DNA of 64,000 nt, taken from positions 20,836,106-20,900,105 of the forward strand of contig JASXTE010000001.1 of NCBI GenBank assembly GCA_030280995.1, written 5' to 3'. The position numbers were made by a program, and so were the translations under genes. This stretch comes from Hemileia vastatrix (lineage: Eukaryota; Basidiomycota; Pucciniomycetes; Pucciniales; Zaghouaniaceae). The notes below the pieces were generated by a model. It had not been told where the DNA came from and searched no databases. It saw only the letters and a list, made by a program, of their open reading frames with translations. Shown here piece after piece: positions 34,870 to 45,087 of the stretch; positions within the stretch are counted from its first letter, which is position 1, and the number at the start of each line of letters is the position of its first letter.

Positions 34870-35181
34870 TAGGTGAGATTAAATTACTAAGTCTATTATA
34901 TTGAGTTATTTTAATACTTTATTGGACCTTGGAGATCTGTAATTCTTAATGGACCATTTAAATCTTTGGGAAATTGGACTAAAAAAGCTGTTCACATCTC
35001 AGTAGCTGACCATAGCCTGACACAAAAAGTGTTAGGCTGAGTTCAATTCCAGAGATGTGAATAGCTTGAATGGTCAGTTTTCTGGAAGATTTTTATGGTC
35101 CTATATGAATAGTGTAGTATAAATTCAATAAGTATTAAAATATAACTCAATATAAGGGTCTCAGTAATTTTAATCTCACTA
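34870..35181. repeat. 312-bp inverted repeat at the LTR-LTR junction
   Basis: Left arm begins TAGGTGAGATTAAATTACT, right arm ends AGTAATTTTAATCTCACTA; the arms stay alignable to the centre, GCCTGACA-CAAAAAG-TGTTAGGC. It is explained by two LTR tails facing each other. Confidence 0.8.
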
Positions 35182-35373
35182 ATTATAAATGGGTTAAAAT
35201 CTTATAGTTGATAGAAAAATAGATGTAATAATTCAGATACTATTCAAAGACTTTAAAAGTACTATTGATATGTATTTTAATTGTACTGGTTATATAATTT
35301 GATTGTAATGATAAAGAATGTAAAAAACAATTCCAAAAACCTCCCACCTTTTATATTTCAATAATCTTCTAAT

Positions 35374-35560
35374 AGGGGGTTTCAGTTCTGGCAAATCCGC
35401 ACTTACAAATCCGCACTTAAATTTGACCAAATCCACACTTATCTAAGTGCGGATTTCCAAAACACACTAGCCCCAATACTGGTGGATTTCAAAATGAAAT
35501 AAGTCACTTATTTCACTCAAATCCGCACTTTCTCAACCAAAAGTGCTGATTTCACCATCA
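35374..35560. repeat. Subterminal AAATCCGCACTT motifs of Harb-3
   Basis: The 12-bp motif AAATCCGCACTT and its complement occur at least five times with small changes in the first 190 bp, and again near the other end (41845-41895). Repeated subterminal motifs are typical binding sites of transposase or companion protein. Confidence 0.7.
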
Positions 35561-35681
35561 AGTCCCATTTCACTGATTTGTCAGCATCATCCCATTCATA
35601 CACAGCACTCCGTAGCATAACACTTCATAACTCAAAACATCATACATCATTTACATCTTCATATCATATCATATAAGAGTT

Positions 35682-36947
35682 ATGCCTTCCTCACTTTCAA
35701 ATTGTGATAAATTACATAAAGCAATGACTTTCATGGCTCTTGAACTGCTCTTGGACTCTGATTCCAATTCTGATTCTGATATAGAAGAAGATTTTGTCTT
35801 TTTATCAAAAATGGCCACAAAACGTTACCTTCTTCCCAGAAAGCCTCAAGTACTTCATACCCCCAAGTACACCATCCAAACACTTCTTAACCTATCTACA
35901 CCCAGTTTTAGACAGCTGTTCAGGACTTCTCAGGAATGTTTCCTTAAATGGCTTGAGATTATTCAGGATCATCCCATATTTCACAATAATTCTCAAAAAG
36001 AACAATGACATCCTTCAATTCAATTGGCCATCACTCTATGTTGTTTGGGTTCAAATGGTAATGGAACCGCTTTGAAACGTTTAGAAAATGTCTTTGATTT
36101 AGGGTATGGTTCAGTTAACACTTATACCAAACAATGTATCACTGCCATCAACTCCTTGGAATATCAACTTCTCACCTGGCCAACAAAAGAAGAGCAACTT
36201 GAATCATCTCAGGTTATGCAAGCAGAGGGCTTCCCAGGATGTATTGGTTTTGTTGATGGTACTACTATTCCTTTGAGCCAGAAACCTGCTCAAGGTGGAA
36301 ACAATTACTTTGACCGTAAAAAGAGGTAGATTATTTTTAACTGCTTTCATTCTCTTTGAAACTAAAACAAACAAATATATCTTCTTTATAGATATTCAAT
36401 TTCTGTTCAGCTTACATGTGACTTAAACAAAAAATTTATATCATTCTTCGCTGGCTATCCTGGCTCATGTCATGACTCCTACGTCTTCCAAAGAATGCAA
36501 ATTTCAAATGAACCTGAAAAATTCTTTGATGAAGATCAGTATCTTCTTGCAGATTCTGCTTATGTGAATGGAAATTATGTACTTCCTGCTTTTTGGGGAG
36601 CAGCTTCAGAAGACAGTCAAAATTCCAAGCTCAACAATCATTTGGCAAAGTCAAGAGTCCATATTGAACATTCTATTGGAATCTTGAAAGGCCATTTTTC
36701 TAGTTTAAGGGAATTAAGAAGTCCTCTTAGAAATAAATCGGAAATGTAGGTGGTGATAAACTGGATTCTGTGTTGCACTATACTTCATAACCTACTTGCT
36801 GACCTCAAAGATCAATGGTTAGAGCTGTATGAAGATGAACAAGTTGATTCACCTCCGACTATATCCAACACTTTTATTTCTCAATCAACTAGTATAAGGG
36901 CAAAAATTCTTCCAATAACACTCCAACATTTTTCAACACAATTTTAA
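35682..36947 (+). pseudogene. Harb-3 PIF/Harbinger transposase (DDE)
   Basis: Starts MPSSLSNCDKLHKAMTFMAL. The N-terminal helical part is followed by GFPGCIGFVDGTTIPLSQKP (first Asp), an intron (from about 36327 to 36391, after DRKKR), GYPGSCHDSYVFQRM, LLADSAYVNGNY (second Asp) and SRVHIEHSIGILKGHF (Glu), so the DDE triad is complete. The tail ILHNLLADLKDQWLELYEDE runs to PITLQHFSTQF. Only two stops break it: TGA at 36006-36008, where Harb-4 has CAA, and TAG at 36747-36749. It acts in the nucleus on element ends by family knowledge. Confidence 0.88.
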
Positions 36948-37092
36948 TTTTTTTTTTCATTCTCTTCAAATGATCAATTTGCATGTGTAATTCACTGAGA
37001 ATGGTAAATTTTTTTGCATATTTTTTTGGTTTTTGAATTTGCTGTTAAAGTCTTTTTTTTTATCTCTCTGTGTTTTCTTTCATCAACTCAAC

Positions 37093-37233
37093 ATGAAATC
37101 GCATATTTTCAGCAAACGCATATTTTTTCAGTCACTCTCTTTTTTTTCTTCACTCATATCTGTTTTCTCCTCTCTTCCTACATCACTCAAACAATTTCAC
37201 TTATATTTCTTTTTTCTCAACTCATCTCTCCAG
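37093..37233 (+). other. Conserved spliced segment (Harb-3)
   Basis: ATGAAATCGCATATTTTCAG to CTCTCCAG before GTAAGTCATTT; 141 nt, open as 47 codons rich in Phe and Ser. It is conserved in all four elements, but two copies are 139 nt, so the reading frame is not preserved and a leader-exon role is likelier. Confidence 0.6.
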
Positions 37234-37409
37234 GTAAGTCATTTTATCTTTTTTACTTAATTTTTTGTTAATTTTTTTTTGGTTTTTTGGGTTTTTGTTT
37301 TTGTTTTTGTTTTTTTTTTTTTTGTAAGTGGTTTTTTTTAAATTTATAGGTAAAATTAACCTTTTTTTTTCTCTCTCTCTCTCTCCCTCTTTTCTCTCAT
37401 TTATCCTAT

Positions 37410-38035
37410 TCTTTATCCCCCCTTGGCCTGGGCTTTTTCCCACCATTACCCTCTCCTTGGTATGGATACATCCCCCTTTTCCATCCTTTAGCTGCCTTAT
37501 TCCCCCCTCCTTGGCTCACTCTAACCTCCCTTTTCTCCATCTTTGGTCTCATCTCTCCCTTTCTCCCCCTTGTTGGTGTCCTCATTTCCTCCCCTCATTC
37601 CTCTCCAACCCCCCTCCAAATCCCCTGAATCCCCCCTCCAAATCCCCTCCAAACCCCCCTCCAAACTCTCCCAATCACCCCCTCTAACCCCCCTTCCAAA
37701 CCCCCCTTCAATCCGTTCCTATCCCCCCCTCAAAAACTTCCTACCCCCCCCCCTCAATGTTCCTTAACGATTCATTAGTGAATTGTTAAGGAACATTGAG
37801 GGGGGATAGGGGGGTTTTGAGGGGGGGTTTGGAGGGGGGGGGTAGGGGGTGTTAGGGGGTAATGGAGGTGGATTGAAGGGGGGGTTGGGGGGGTTGGAGG
37901 GGGTTTGGGGGGGATTGAAGGGGGGTTTGGAGGGGGGTTTGGAGGGGTTTAAAAGGGGATGTGAATAGTTTGGAGGGGGGGTTGTACAAGGGTTTTGAAG
38001 AGGTGGGAGAGGGGTTTGGAGCTGGGAATTTAGGG
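37410..38035. repeat. C-tract / palindrome / G-tract block (Harb-3)
   Basis: C-rich runs at 37410-37754, then a 44-bp near-perfect palindrome (37755-37798, arms CAATGTTCCTTAACGATTCA with one mismatch, loop TTAG), then G-rich runs at 37799-38035. Beyond the palindrome the two flanks remain roughly complementary as C versus G runs. Located between transposase and oxygenase, as in Harb-1. Confidence 0.85.
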
Positions 38036-38254
38036 GAATGGGGAAGTGATAAAAAAAATTTCACAGTTTTTTGATTTTTTTTTTGATTTTTTTCAATTTT
38101 ACAGAAAAATATTCATCAAGTTCAAGTGAAATAAAAAAATTCTTATTAGTCTTTTGAGGATTTTTATTTTTTTAATATAAATTAAGTGAGATTTTTTTTT
38201 AATGTATAATTTTGGGTGTTTGAAAAGTAACAACACCCAAAAGTAGGAAAATAC

Positions 38255-39442
38255 ATGTCTTTAACTTCAGATTCACCACTTACCTCACTCTCATCTTCTT
38301 TAACTTCATTATCATTTTCAAATTCAACTTCTTTTCAATCATCATCTAAAACATTGACAAAAAATGAACAGTATCAAAATAAAAGAAATTTAAAAAAAAA
38401 TTCACTTGGATCAAATATTTGGCCATATTTTCAAAAATCAAGTACTATAAAACTAAAGTTGAAAAAAAAACAATATCCAAAAACATTACCTGAAAATATA
38501 CATTATTTAACTGAAACTGGAGGTGATGAAGTTAAAGTTGTTATTAATAATACTTTCAAACCTCAAGTTATTTACGAAAACCATTCTTTTAATGGTTTAA
38601 AAGATGAATCATTTAATCAACTCTGCGATCTCATCATAACACTCTATCAAATGGCTTTGGTTTGCTTACCTTTAAGGAATAAGAATTTTTTGGGTGGAAT
38701 CATGATTGGTATTTGATGGAGACCAGGATTTGATAAAGGTTTCTCTCTTGGTATGTTTAAAAATTTTTCTTGATTTTTTAATATCATTTTACTGAATTTA
38801 ATTCAAATAGGCATATATTCTTTACTCAGATCTTTATCTAAAGCTGAATTAGATAATGATTTTCAAAAATGGAATACTTTACCTTCATTTAATTCATTTC
38901 TTGCTCTTCAACTTAAAAAACTCTGTAATAAAGCTTTTGAAACAAATCATGAAGTTGCTACAAGACTTGGAATACCAAATTGGTGCAACTCTGAATGGGA
39001 AGATATTAGCAGTGATTATCTCATGTTTTCAAATGTTATAATCACTCATTCTGGATTTCATAACCGAATTCACACCAACTCAAATGATGCCAATTACCTC
39101 ACTTATGGAATTTTCACATATATTAATCCTATCACTGGACAACCTATTCCATCACCTGCAAAAATTAAAGGACATGGATTATATTTCTCAGATCATAGAT
39201 GTATAATTGATTTTGGATTAGGAAATGGAATCATCGAAACAGTTTGGAATTCTTCTTACGATAATCGCCAAACCACAAAGGCTCCTCCAGGTTTGGAATC
39301 TTGTCAAGACTTCACGCATTTTGGTTGCTCTTTCCAGATCAGTCAAAAATTAATCCAACAAATAAACAAGTTAAAAAAAGAAGAAAAAGGTAATAAATTT
39401 AAAAATTCTTTAGGTAGATCTAAAAAGTATGAGGATTCATAG
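38255..39442 (+). pseudogene. Harb-3 Tet-like 2OG-Fe(II) oxygenase, one in-frame stop
   Basis: Two exons, 38255-38750 and 38811-39442, joined at phase 1 (GTATGT donor, CAAATAG acceptor), give 375 codons with a single TGA at 38714-38716. Features in order: serine-rich N-terminus, IYSLLRSLSKAEL, NWCNSEWEDISSDYLMFSNV, then GFHNRIHTNSNDANYLTYGI, GHGLYFSDHRCIIDFG, and RQTTKAPPGLES with C-terminal FTHFGCSFQISQKLI. The layout fits the Tet-like 2OG-Fe(II) oxygenase family known in rusts. The HxD position reads HTN here (HTD in Harb-4, HLD in Harb-1) and the HQTT position reads RQTT, so two likely metal ligands are lost. It sits between transposase and the tandem repeats. Alternative: a different beta-helix oxygenase. 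Confidence 0.78.
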
Positions 39443-39744
39443 AGTCACCAAATATTTAATATTCTTCCATAAATTTTTAATAAATAAATATGATATTTCA
39501 ATTTATGAAATTAAAGTAATGGGCCAATGACCATGTGTTGTATAAAAGGTAATAATGATAACATTAATTTGTTTCATGGGGTTCCTCTAGCCTATACCTG
39601 TGGAAAGTCCCAAACCTAGTTTCTAGACTTGATCTGCATTTTGGCATGAGGAATTGTCATTACTTTAAAAGTAGTAAATTTTACATATCTCATTTATATA
39701 TTAATTAATTTATGTAATTATATTAAATTTTGATGACTTTCACC

Positions 39745-39975
39745 CTTTACTTCAATAAAATGCAGGGGAGGGTATTGCCAGTTTTTTAAATCTGACATGT
39801 GAAATTGATGACTTAGAAAAATTTGGTGGTACCCACCCCTTGTTTCAATACAATGCAGGGGAGGGTATTGCCAATTTTTTAAATCTGACATGTGAAATTG
39901 ATGACTTAGAAAAATTTGGTGGTACCCACCCCTTGTTTCAATAAAATTCAAGGGGAGGTATTGCCAAATTTTCAA
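39745..39975 (-). repeat. Three 81-bp tandem repeats between convergent genes (Harb-3)
   Basis: Units contain GCAGGGGAGGGTATTGCCA, then AATCTGACATGTGAAATTG, GACTTAGAAAAATTTGGTGG and ACCCACCCCTTGTTTCAAT. The repeat length is a multiple of three, which creates a spurious open frame. They lie between the ends of the oxygenase and companion genes. Confidence 0.88.
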
Positions 39976-40254
39976 AAGAGATATTGAATTTTATTGACTT
40001 AGAAGTATTTAGATAAGCAAACTTATTGACTTGAAAGTAAAGATAGAAAATTTTTATTATATTTTCAAATTTTTGTCAAAATAAAAGTATAAGCAAACTT
40101 ATTGACTTGAATGTAAAGATAGAAAAATTGGATGATATTTTCAAAAATTTGTTGAAAATAATGTACTATATTCAAGACCTTTTATAAGTCAGCATGTAAA
40201 AAAATTTTATCAAAAAGAAATCAAAAAAATTAAATTAACTAGAAAAACAATTTA

Positions 40255-41571
40255 TCAATTGAAAAGGTCAAGTAATTTTTTAATTTCCTCATAAGATTGG
40301 CCATTTTTTACACATTCCATAATGAAATCTTTTTTTTAAAAACTCTCTTGTTTTTCCAATTCACAAGTAGCCATTTCTCTTTGAAATTGACGGTCATTGA
40401 CTCTTTCTATCTGCTCTGCCTCAAATTTTTTTTTCTTCCAAATCTAAGGCTTGCTGATCTTTCCTTAGCATATGATCAAACTTCATCTTCTCAAAGTCAA
40501 GGGCATTTTTTGCAATAGTTGATTTTTCTGAGAAAATTAAATTGAAATATATAAATAAATGAGTTAATGATTAAGATATATAGTAAACAAATCTTACTTA
40601 TATCTTTTTTTTTTCAAAATAATCCTCAAGGGAGCCAAATGAGCTTGTTGAAGTATTACCACATTTTAATAGATGGTTCAAGTTCATTGAAGTTGAGGCT
40701 TGACACTTTAGTTTGGAGCTTGAGCAAGAGGCTTCAGGAAGTTCATCTAAAGCAGCTTCTAAAGTGGGATTCACATTTCCAGAATCAAGATTATTTAATG
40801 GAGATTGAGTTTGAGTAGGAGGAGACTAGAATGAAAGAGAAATTCAGAGAAGAATTGAAGAAAAAACAAAAAGTAAACATACATTTAAATTTTGGGCCTC
40901 TGAGGATTCAGATCTGCTGCAATATAATTGTTCTGCTTGATACTTGGGATCATCTTCAGCTGAACTATGGTTAGAAGGTGGAGGGGATTGATCTCCTTCA
41001 AGTAAAGGTGTGTTGGGAGGATTATAGGAAGGTTTGGATCCAGAGGGTATATCCTTAGTAGTATTGTGTAGAAACCAAGGGTTTACATCAACTCGGGAGC
41101 CAAAAAGATTATCCATTTCCTCATAGAAAGGACACATGACATTGAGCTTTTCGGAAACAGTAGTAATTCCAATCTCTAAATCATCATCGTCAATACCAAA
41201 GCCAGTTTCATTTGCAGCATGATGAGCCTTTTTATATTTTGATTGGTAACTCTTAAATCTCTCCTTCATTTGTTTAGGATTGATATCAATTCTCCCCCTT
41301 GTTTTCTTCCTTACTTCATTGGCCATCAATAAGTAGCCATTAACTTTTTAAGAAGATGGATGTCCAATACGAGTGGACTTTTCACATCCAAAACATGCTT
41401 CAAAATTTGATTTTATTTTAAGGAAGTTGATTATGATGAGATAATCATCTTTTTAAGCTGACCTGAACCTGACTTTGATTTTTCAGGTGTAGGGCTTGCT
41501 TTACGAGGAGACTTTTGTGACAAAGCAGATTTTTGAGTTCCCTTTTGAGATTTGGAATGTCTGGGAGGCAT
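40255..41571 (-). pseudogene. Harb-3 companion protein (Myb/SANT-like with coiled coil)
   Basis: Starts at 41571 (MPPRHSKSQKGTQKS), a Lys/Ser/Pro-rich basic tail, then LIIINFLKIKSNFEACFG, DINPKQMKERFKSYQSKYK, LEIGITTVSEKLNVMCPFYE and FGSRVDVNPWFL. A linker with acidic and Ser/Pro residues follows; introns are likely after NLN (41329-area frame, GTATGT donor near 40880) and near 40600. The C-terminal coil has ALDFEKMKFDHMLRKDQQAL and DLEEKKFEAEQ and ends NGQSYEEIKKLLDLFN. One stop interrupts the DNA-binding part (near 41355) and one the coil (near 40340). The coil lacks the 60-bp repeats of Harb-1. Confidence 0.75.
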
Positions 41572-42992
41572 TATTAAACTGGCACATAACAAGAAAAAAG
41601 ATTAAGAGGTAGAATTAATAAGTAAAAAAGAATGTAAACATGCCTGGTCAAAATGTTGAAAATGTCAGGAAGGGGTGTGTGCCAAGGATTGATGGGTAGG
41701 TAGTGAGGAAGGTCAGTGTATCACATGCGATAGGGATGATGTGGCCAACATGTGGTTTTGAAAAAAAAATCACGAAAAAAGTGCTGATTTGAGGTCAGAA
41801 CTGACACCCATTTTTGAAATAAGTGACTTTTTTTCAAAATTTAAGTGCTGATTTGGTTTGAAATCCGCACTTAAGTTAAGTGTGGATTTGCCAGAACTGA
41901 CACCCCCTAATGTATCCCCCTGATTTACCAGTCTTATACACGGCTTATAATGCCTCATTCTAGCTAATAAACCTGTCCATCAACATAAAGAATGATATCA
42001 CCAGCCAAAATCCTGGAGTAATAGATATAATCCATCAAAATAAAATAATAAGCAAAAAAGAGAGTATATGCATGTATCATCTTAAAATAAAAGACTAAAA
42101 AAATAAAGAATAACACTAAATATTACACAATATTAAGAGGAATCAACAGTAGAAATGATGGGGCTAATTATTCCAAATTACCATGTGAAATCCCCATCCA
42201 AAAATGGCTGAGAGACCACTGAGAAACCCAAAAAAGGATGTGAGATGTGGGGTAACTGAATGCAGTCCTTGGAAGGCTCTTTCACAGGTATTTCCTTGAC
42301 TAATTTAGGCAAAATTAAGTGTGGTAGTGATTTTTTTGGTGCCAAGTTTGAAATGATAAGTGAAATTAGTGCATATAATAAAGCGCCTGTCACCTATTTT
42401 AGTGTGTTTTCCCATACTTGGCATAGAATTTGGGGTAATTATAGTGTGTAAAAACTAAATTTTCTAAAAATGAAGCTATTCACACAGGAAAAATGCAGGC
42501 AGTATGTGGCCAGTACACAGAAGCCATTTCTGGCATAAGAAACACCAAATTTGAAAAGTTTTATTTTTATGCATTTTAGTAGCCAAATCAATAGTCCTAA
42601 TTAAGACAAATTGAACTATCAAGGTTCATTTTTAATATTATTTAATTTATGGTTCATATCTTCAACTTTTAAGTGATTTAAAGTGCATTTCTTGTTTTTC
42701 ACATAAAATAATGGAAACAACAGCTTTAAGTCTACTTAAAAATTATATAGCCTTATTTTTAAGGTTCTTAAGATTACCCTAGCAAATTCCAACTTAATAT
42801 TAAGTACATAAGACTTATAAAAGATGGATATATGCATGTATATAAGGTGTTATAATGGCATATATTGTATTTTATCATAAATTTCACTTATGTATACAAC
42901 TTGTGTACCTTTATTGTTCCCATGTATAGTACATGTGTTTAACATAATTTATAAATACTTTTCACTCAGTCCTGGGAATATCCAGGCTGAAA

Positions 42993-43416
42993 TTTTGTTC
43001 CTAATCTAAGCCTTTTTTGGATTTTTTGGAAAGTTGTTGGAAGATATTTGTAAATTCTTTTTTTTTTGCATTTGCAAGTCTCTTTGACCAGCTAAAGTCA
43101 AAATGTGTTTAACATGTGCATGAATGAGTATGCTAACAAGTGACCAGAAACAAATTTTCTCAAATGATAGTTGTTCAGAAACTATTCTCTTTTTCTTTTT
43201 TTCTTAAGTATTCTGACATCTTGACAGCTAGGCATACCATTTTTATTCACTCACTTTTTTTTTTTTTTTTTTTAGGAATATGCTCATGGTTAGCAGATGC
43301 TATATTTACTTTCTTTTCATCTGACTCAATATTTTTTCTCTGTTTTCTTTTATTTGTTGCGGGTGCTCTTTATAATAGTAGCAGGACTGACTATAGACAT
43401 ATCTTAGTCACAGATG
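42993..43416. other. Spacer between the LTR and RetroB
   Basis: AT-rich, with a 19-20 nt T run at 43256-43275 and no gene. It forms the left flank of the RetroB insertion. Confidence 0.5.
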
Positions 43417-43421
43417 ATTAG

Positions 43422-44657
43422 TGTCAGCCAGGCTATTCCAGGAGCCCAGTAAATGATGTGTTACCTTATAGAACTTGAAAGAGGGCGTATGAATTATATT
43501 TAATGTATATAAATTAATATTTTATTGCATAATAAAATTATATAAATATCTTATTACATATAAGTGTTATATTGATTTTATTGTTTATATAAATTTTATA
43601 CATTTAAATTAAACATAATATATTTTATATTCTACAAATAAATGGCGCATTTTTATGTATTTAATAATTATAAATTAATATTTAATTAATTGAAAATATA
43701 TATTATAATTATAAGTGTAAAATTGACTTATAATATAATTAAATTAATTATTTACATTTATATATTAAATTACATCTTTCATATGGTATTAAACAATAAG
43801 TAATGGCGCTTCTTTTGACCCTTAATTGTGTCAGGAAGAAAATTAAATAAATTATAATACTTATTTTATAAAATAGTATTATAATTTCTCAAATTAATTT
43901 AATTAATTGTTTCAGTTAACTAGTATTTAACTACATAAGTGAAAACAATTAAATTATATAAACTTATGCTGAATTAAATTGATTGCATACCTTGTTGCGT
44001 CAAAACATGTCAATTGTTTCACTTAGAAATACTGAAAACAGATTGTATTACTTGTTTTGATTTGTTTTTCCCATAGTTAGTAGATCACATGGTTGTTTAG
44101 TTACTTATTAATCTATAGAAACTAATTTGGGGAATTTGGGATGGGAATTTTACAGTCTTAATTGGGATACTTGTTATTTTTCGTATATTTTTCTCTTAGT
44201 TACTATGTTACAAATTTCTACTCTTATCTTTTTGTTTTACTTCATTACTCTTTTGTATAGAGTCATTTGTAGCGCTTCAGGGGGCCATTGCCTATAAAAG
44301 GGCCTTGGATAATCCCCTGTAGAGGAATCACTTACTATACACTCAACAACTTAAATAGAATTTTATCATGTTTATTATTATTTTTATTAGTATTACAATC
44401 TAATTAAAAATTCTATATAACAATTAAAAGGTTGCCTTAAGTGTGATAGTGATCAAAGTGTTTGCCGCGCAGAACCCTTACTTTAAATAATATTATTATT
44501 AATAAAGCCTCAATTTTTGTCATCTCTCAAGTTACTCGTCGTTGCTTTTCATTTAAATAAATTAAATAATCTATTATATTTTAATTCTTTTACTTTTCTC
44601 CTTGTCCTCCTCCATTTCTCCCCTTTTCCTTACCTTCTTCTAGACGATTGACCGACA
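43422..44657 (+). repeat. RetroB 5' LTR
   Basis: Begins TGTCAGCCAGGC, ends GATTGACCGACA. A TATAAAAGG at 44293-44301 is the promoter candidate; AATAAA at 44504 is a plausible polyadenylation signal downstream. Confidence 0.96.
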
Positions 44658-44659
44658 AC

Positions 44660-44675
44660 TGGGGACCTTTCCTAA
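44660..44675 (+). promoter_or_regulatory. RetroB primer-binding site
   Basis: Two bases after the LTR the sequence is TGGGGACCTTTCC, starting TGG as needed for a tRNA 3' CCA. The tRNA is not identified. Confidence 0.6.
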
Positions 44676-45087
44676 ACGACGACGACGATAGAGCCTGGCA
44701 ACGAACAACAAACGCACGGACCACCTATCAAAAAAGAAACTTTGCCGCGACCGTGTTTTGAACTTGGGTTCAATATATTAGGGGGTGTCAGTTCTGGCAA
44801 ATCAGCACTTACAAATCCGCACTTAAATTTGACCAAATCCGCACTTAAATAAGTGCGGATTTCCAAAACACACTAGCCCCAATACTGGTGGATTTCAAAA
44901 TGAAATAAGTCACTTATTTCACTCAAATCCGCACTTTCTCAACCAAAAGTGCTGATTTCACCATCAAGTCCCATTTCACTGATTTGTCAGCATCATCCCA
45001 TTCATACGCAGCACTCTGCAGCATAACACTTCATAACTCAAAACATCGTACATCACTTACATCTTCATATCATATCATATAAGAGTT

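Larger units (their letters stand above)
33242..35022 (+). mobile_element. LTR of the 27981 family, with two SINE-like units inside
   Basis: Starts AGCCAAGGGATACCCAGGAC-TGAGT (the first bases are mutated from TGTCAGCC) and ends GCCTGACA. It shares CACCATGGGGAG at 34609 and a TATATAAATAGGG TATA region (34714) with the family. It stands tail to tail with the next LTR, separated by seven bases CAAAAAG. Confidence 0.65.
35374..41908 (+). mobile_element. Harb-3: Harbinger-like transposon, second family, three genes
   Basis: 6535 bp, AAT target duplication (35371-35373, 41909-41911). Ends AGGGGGTTTCAGTTCTGGCA and, reversed, AGGGGGTGTCAGTTCTGGCA, a ~25-bp inverted repeat followed by repeated AAATCCGCACTT motifs. 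Gene order: transposase (plus), spliced segment, C/palindrome/G block, oxygenase (plus), tandem repeats, companion (minus). It is the best-preserved element here: the oxygenase has one stop, the companion one, the transposase two. Confidence 0.92.
35030..42992 (-). mobile_element. LTR of the 27981 family in opposite orientation, split by Harb-3
   Basis: In its own orientation it starts at 42992 with TTTCAGCCTGGATATTCC and CCAGGACTGAGTG, and ends at 35030 with GCCTAACA. Harb-3 (35374-41908) is inserted next to an ATATAAAAGGTGGGAGG segment equivalent to the TATA region of the other copies. Without Harb-3 the LTR is about 1.4 kb. No coding segment is visible. Confidence 0.6.

Noticed and set aside
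37328..37767. Proline/serine-rich frames over the C tract of Harb-3
   Set aside because: Low-complexity translation of CCCC runs; length and frame differ from Harb-1.
39718..39975. An 85-codon frame with three identical-looking blocks
   Set aside because: It is the 81-bp tandem repeat, whose unit length is a multiple of three; it lies in the spacer and is not conserved as a frame elsewhere.
39745..39975. CRISPR-like array
   Set aside because: Units are directly adjacent without unique spacers, and the context is eukaryotic transposon DNA.
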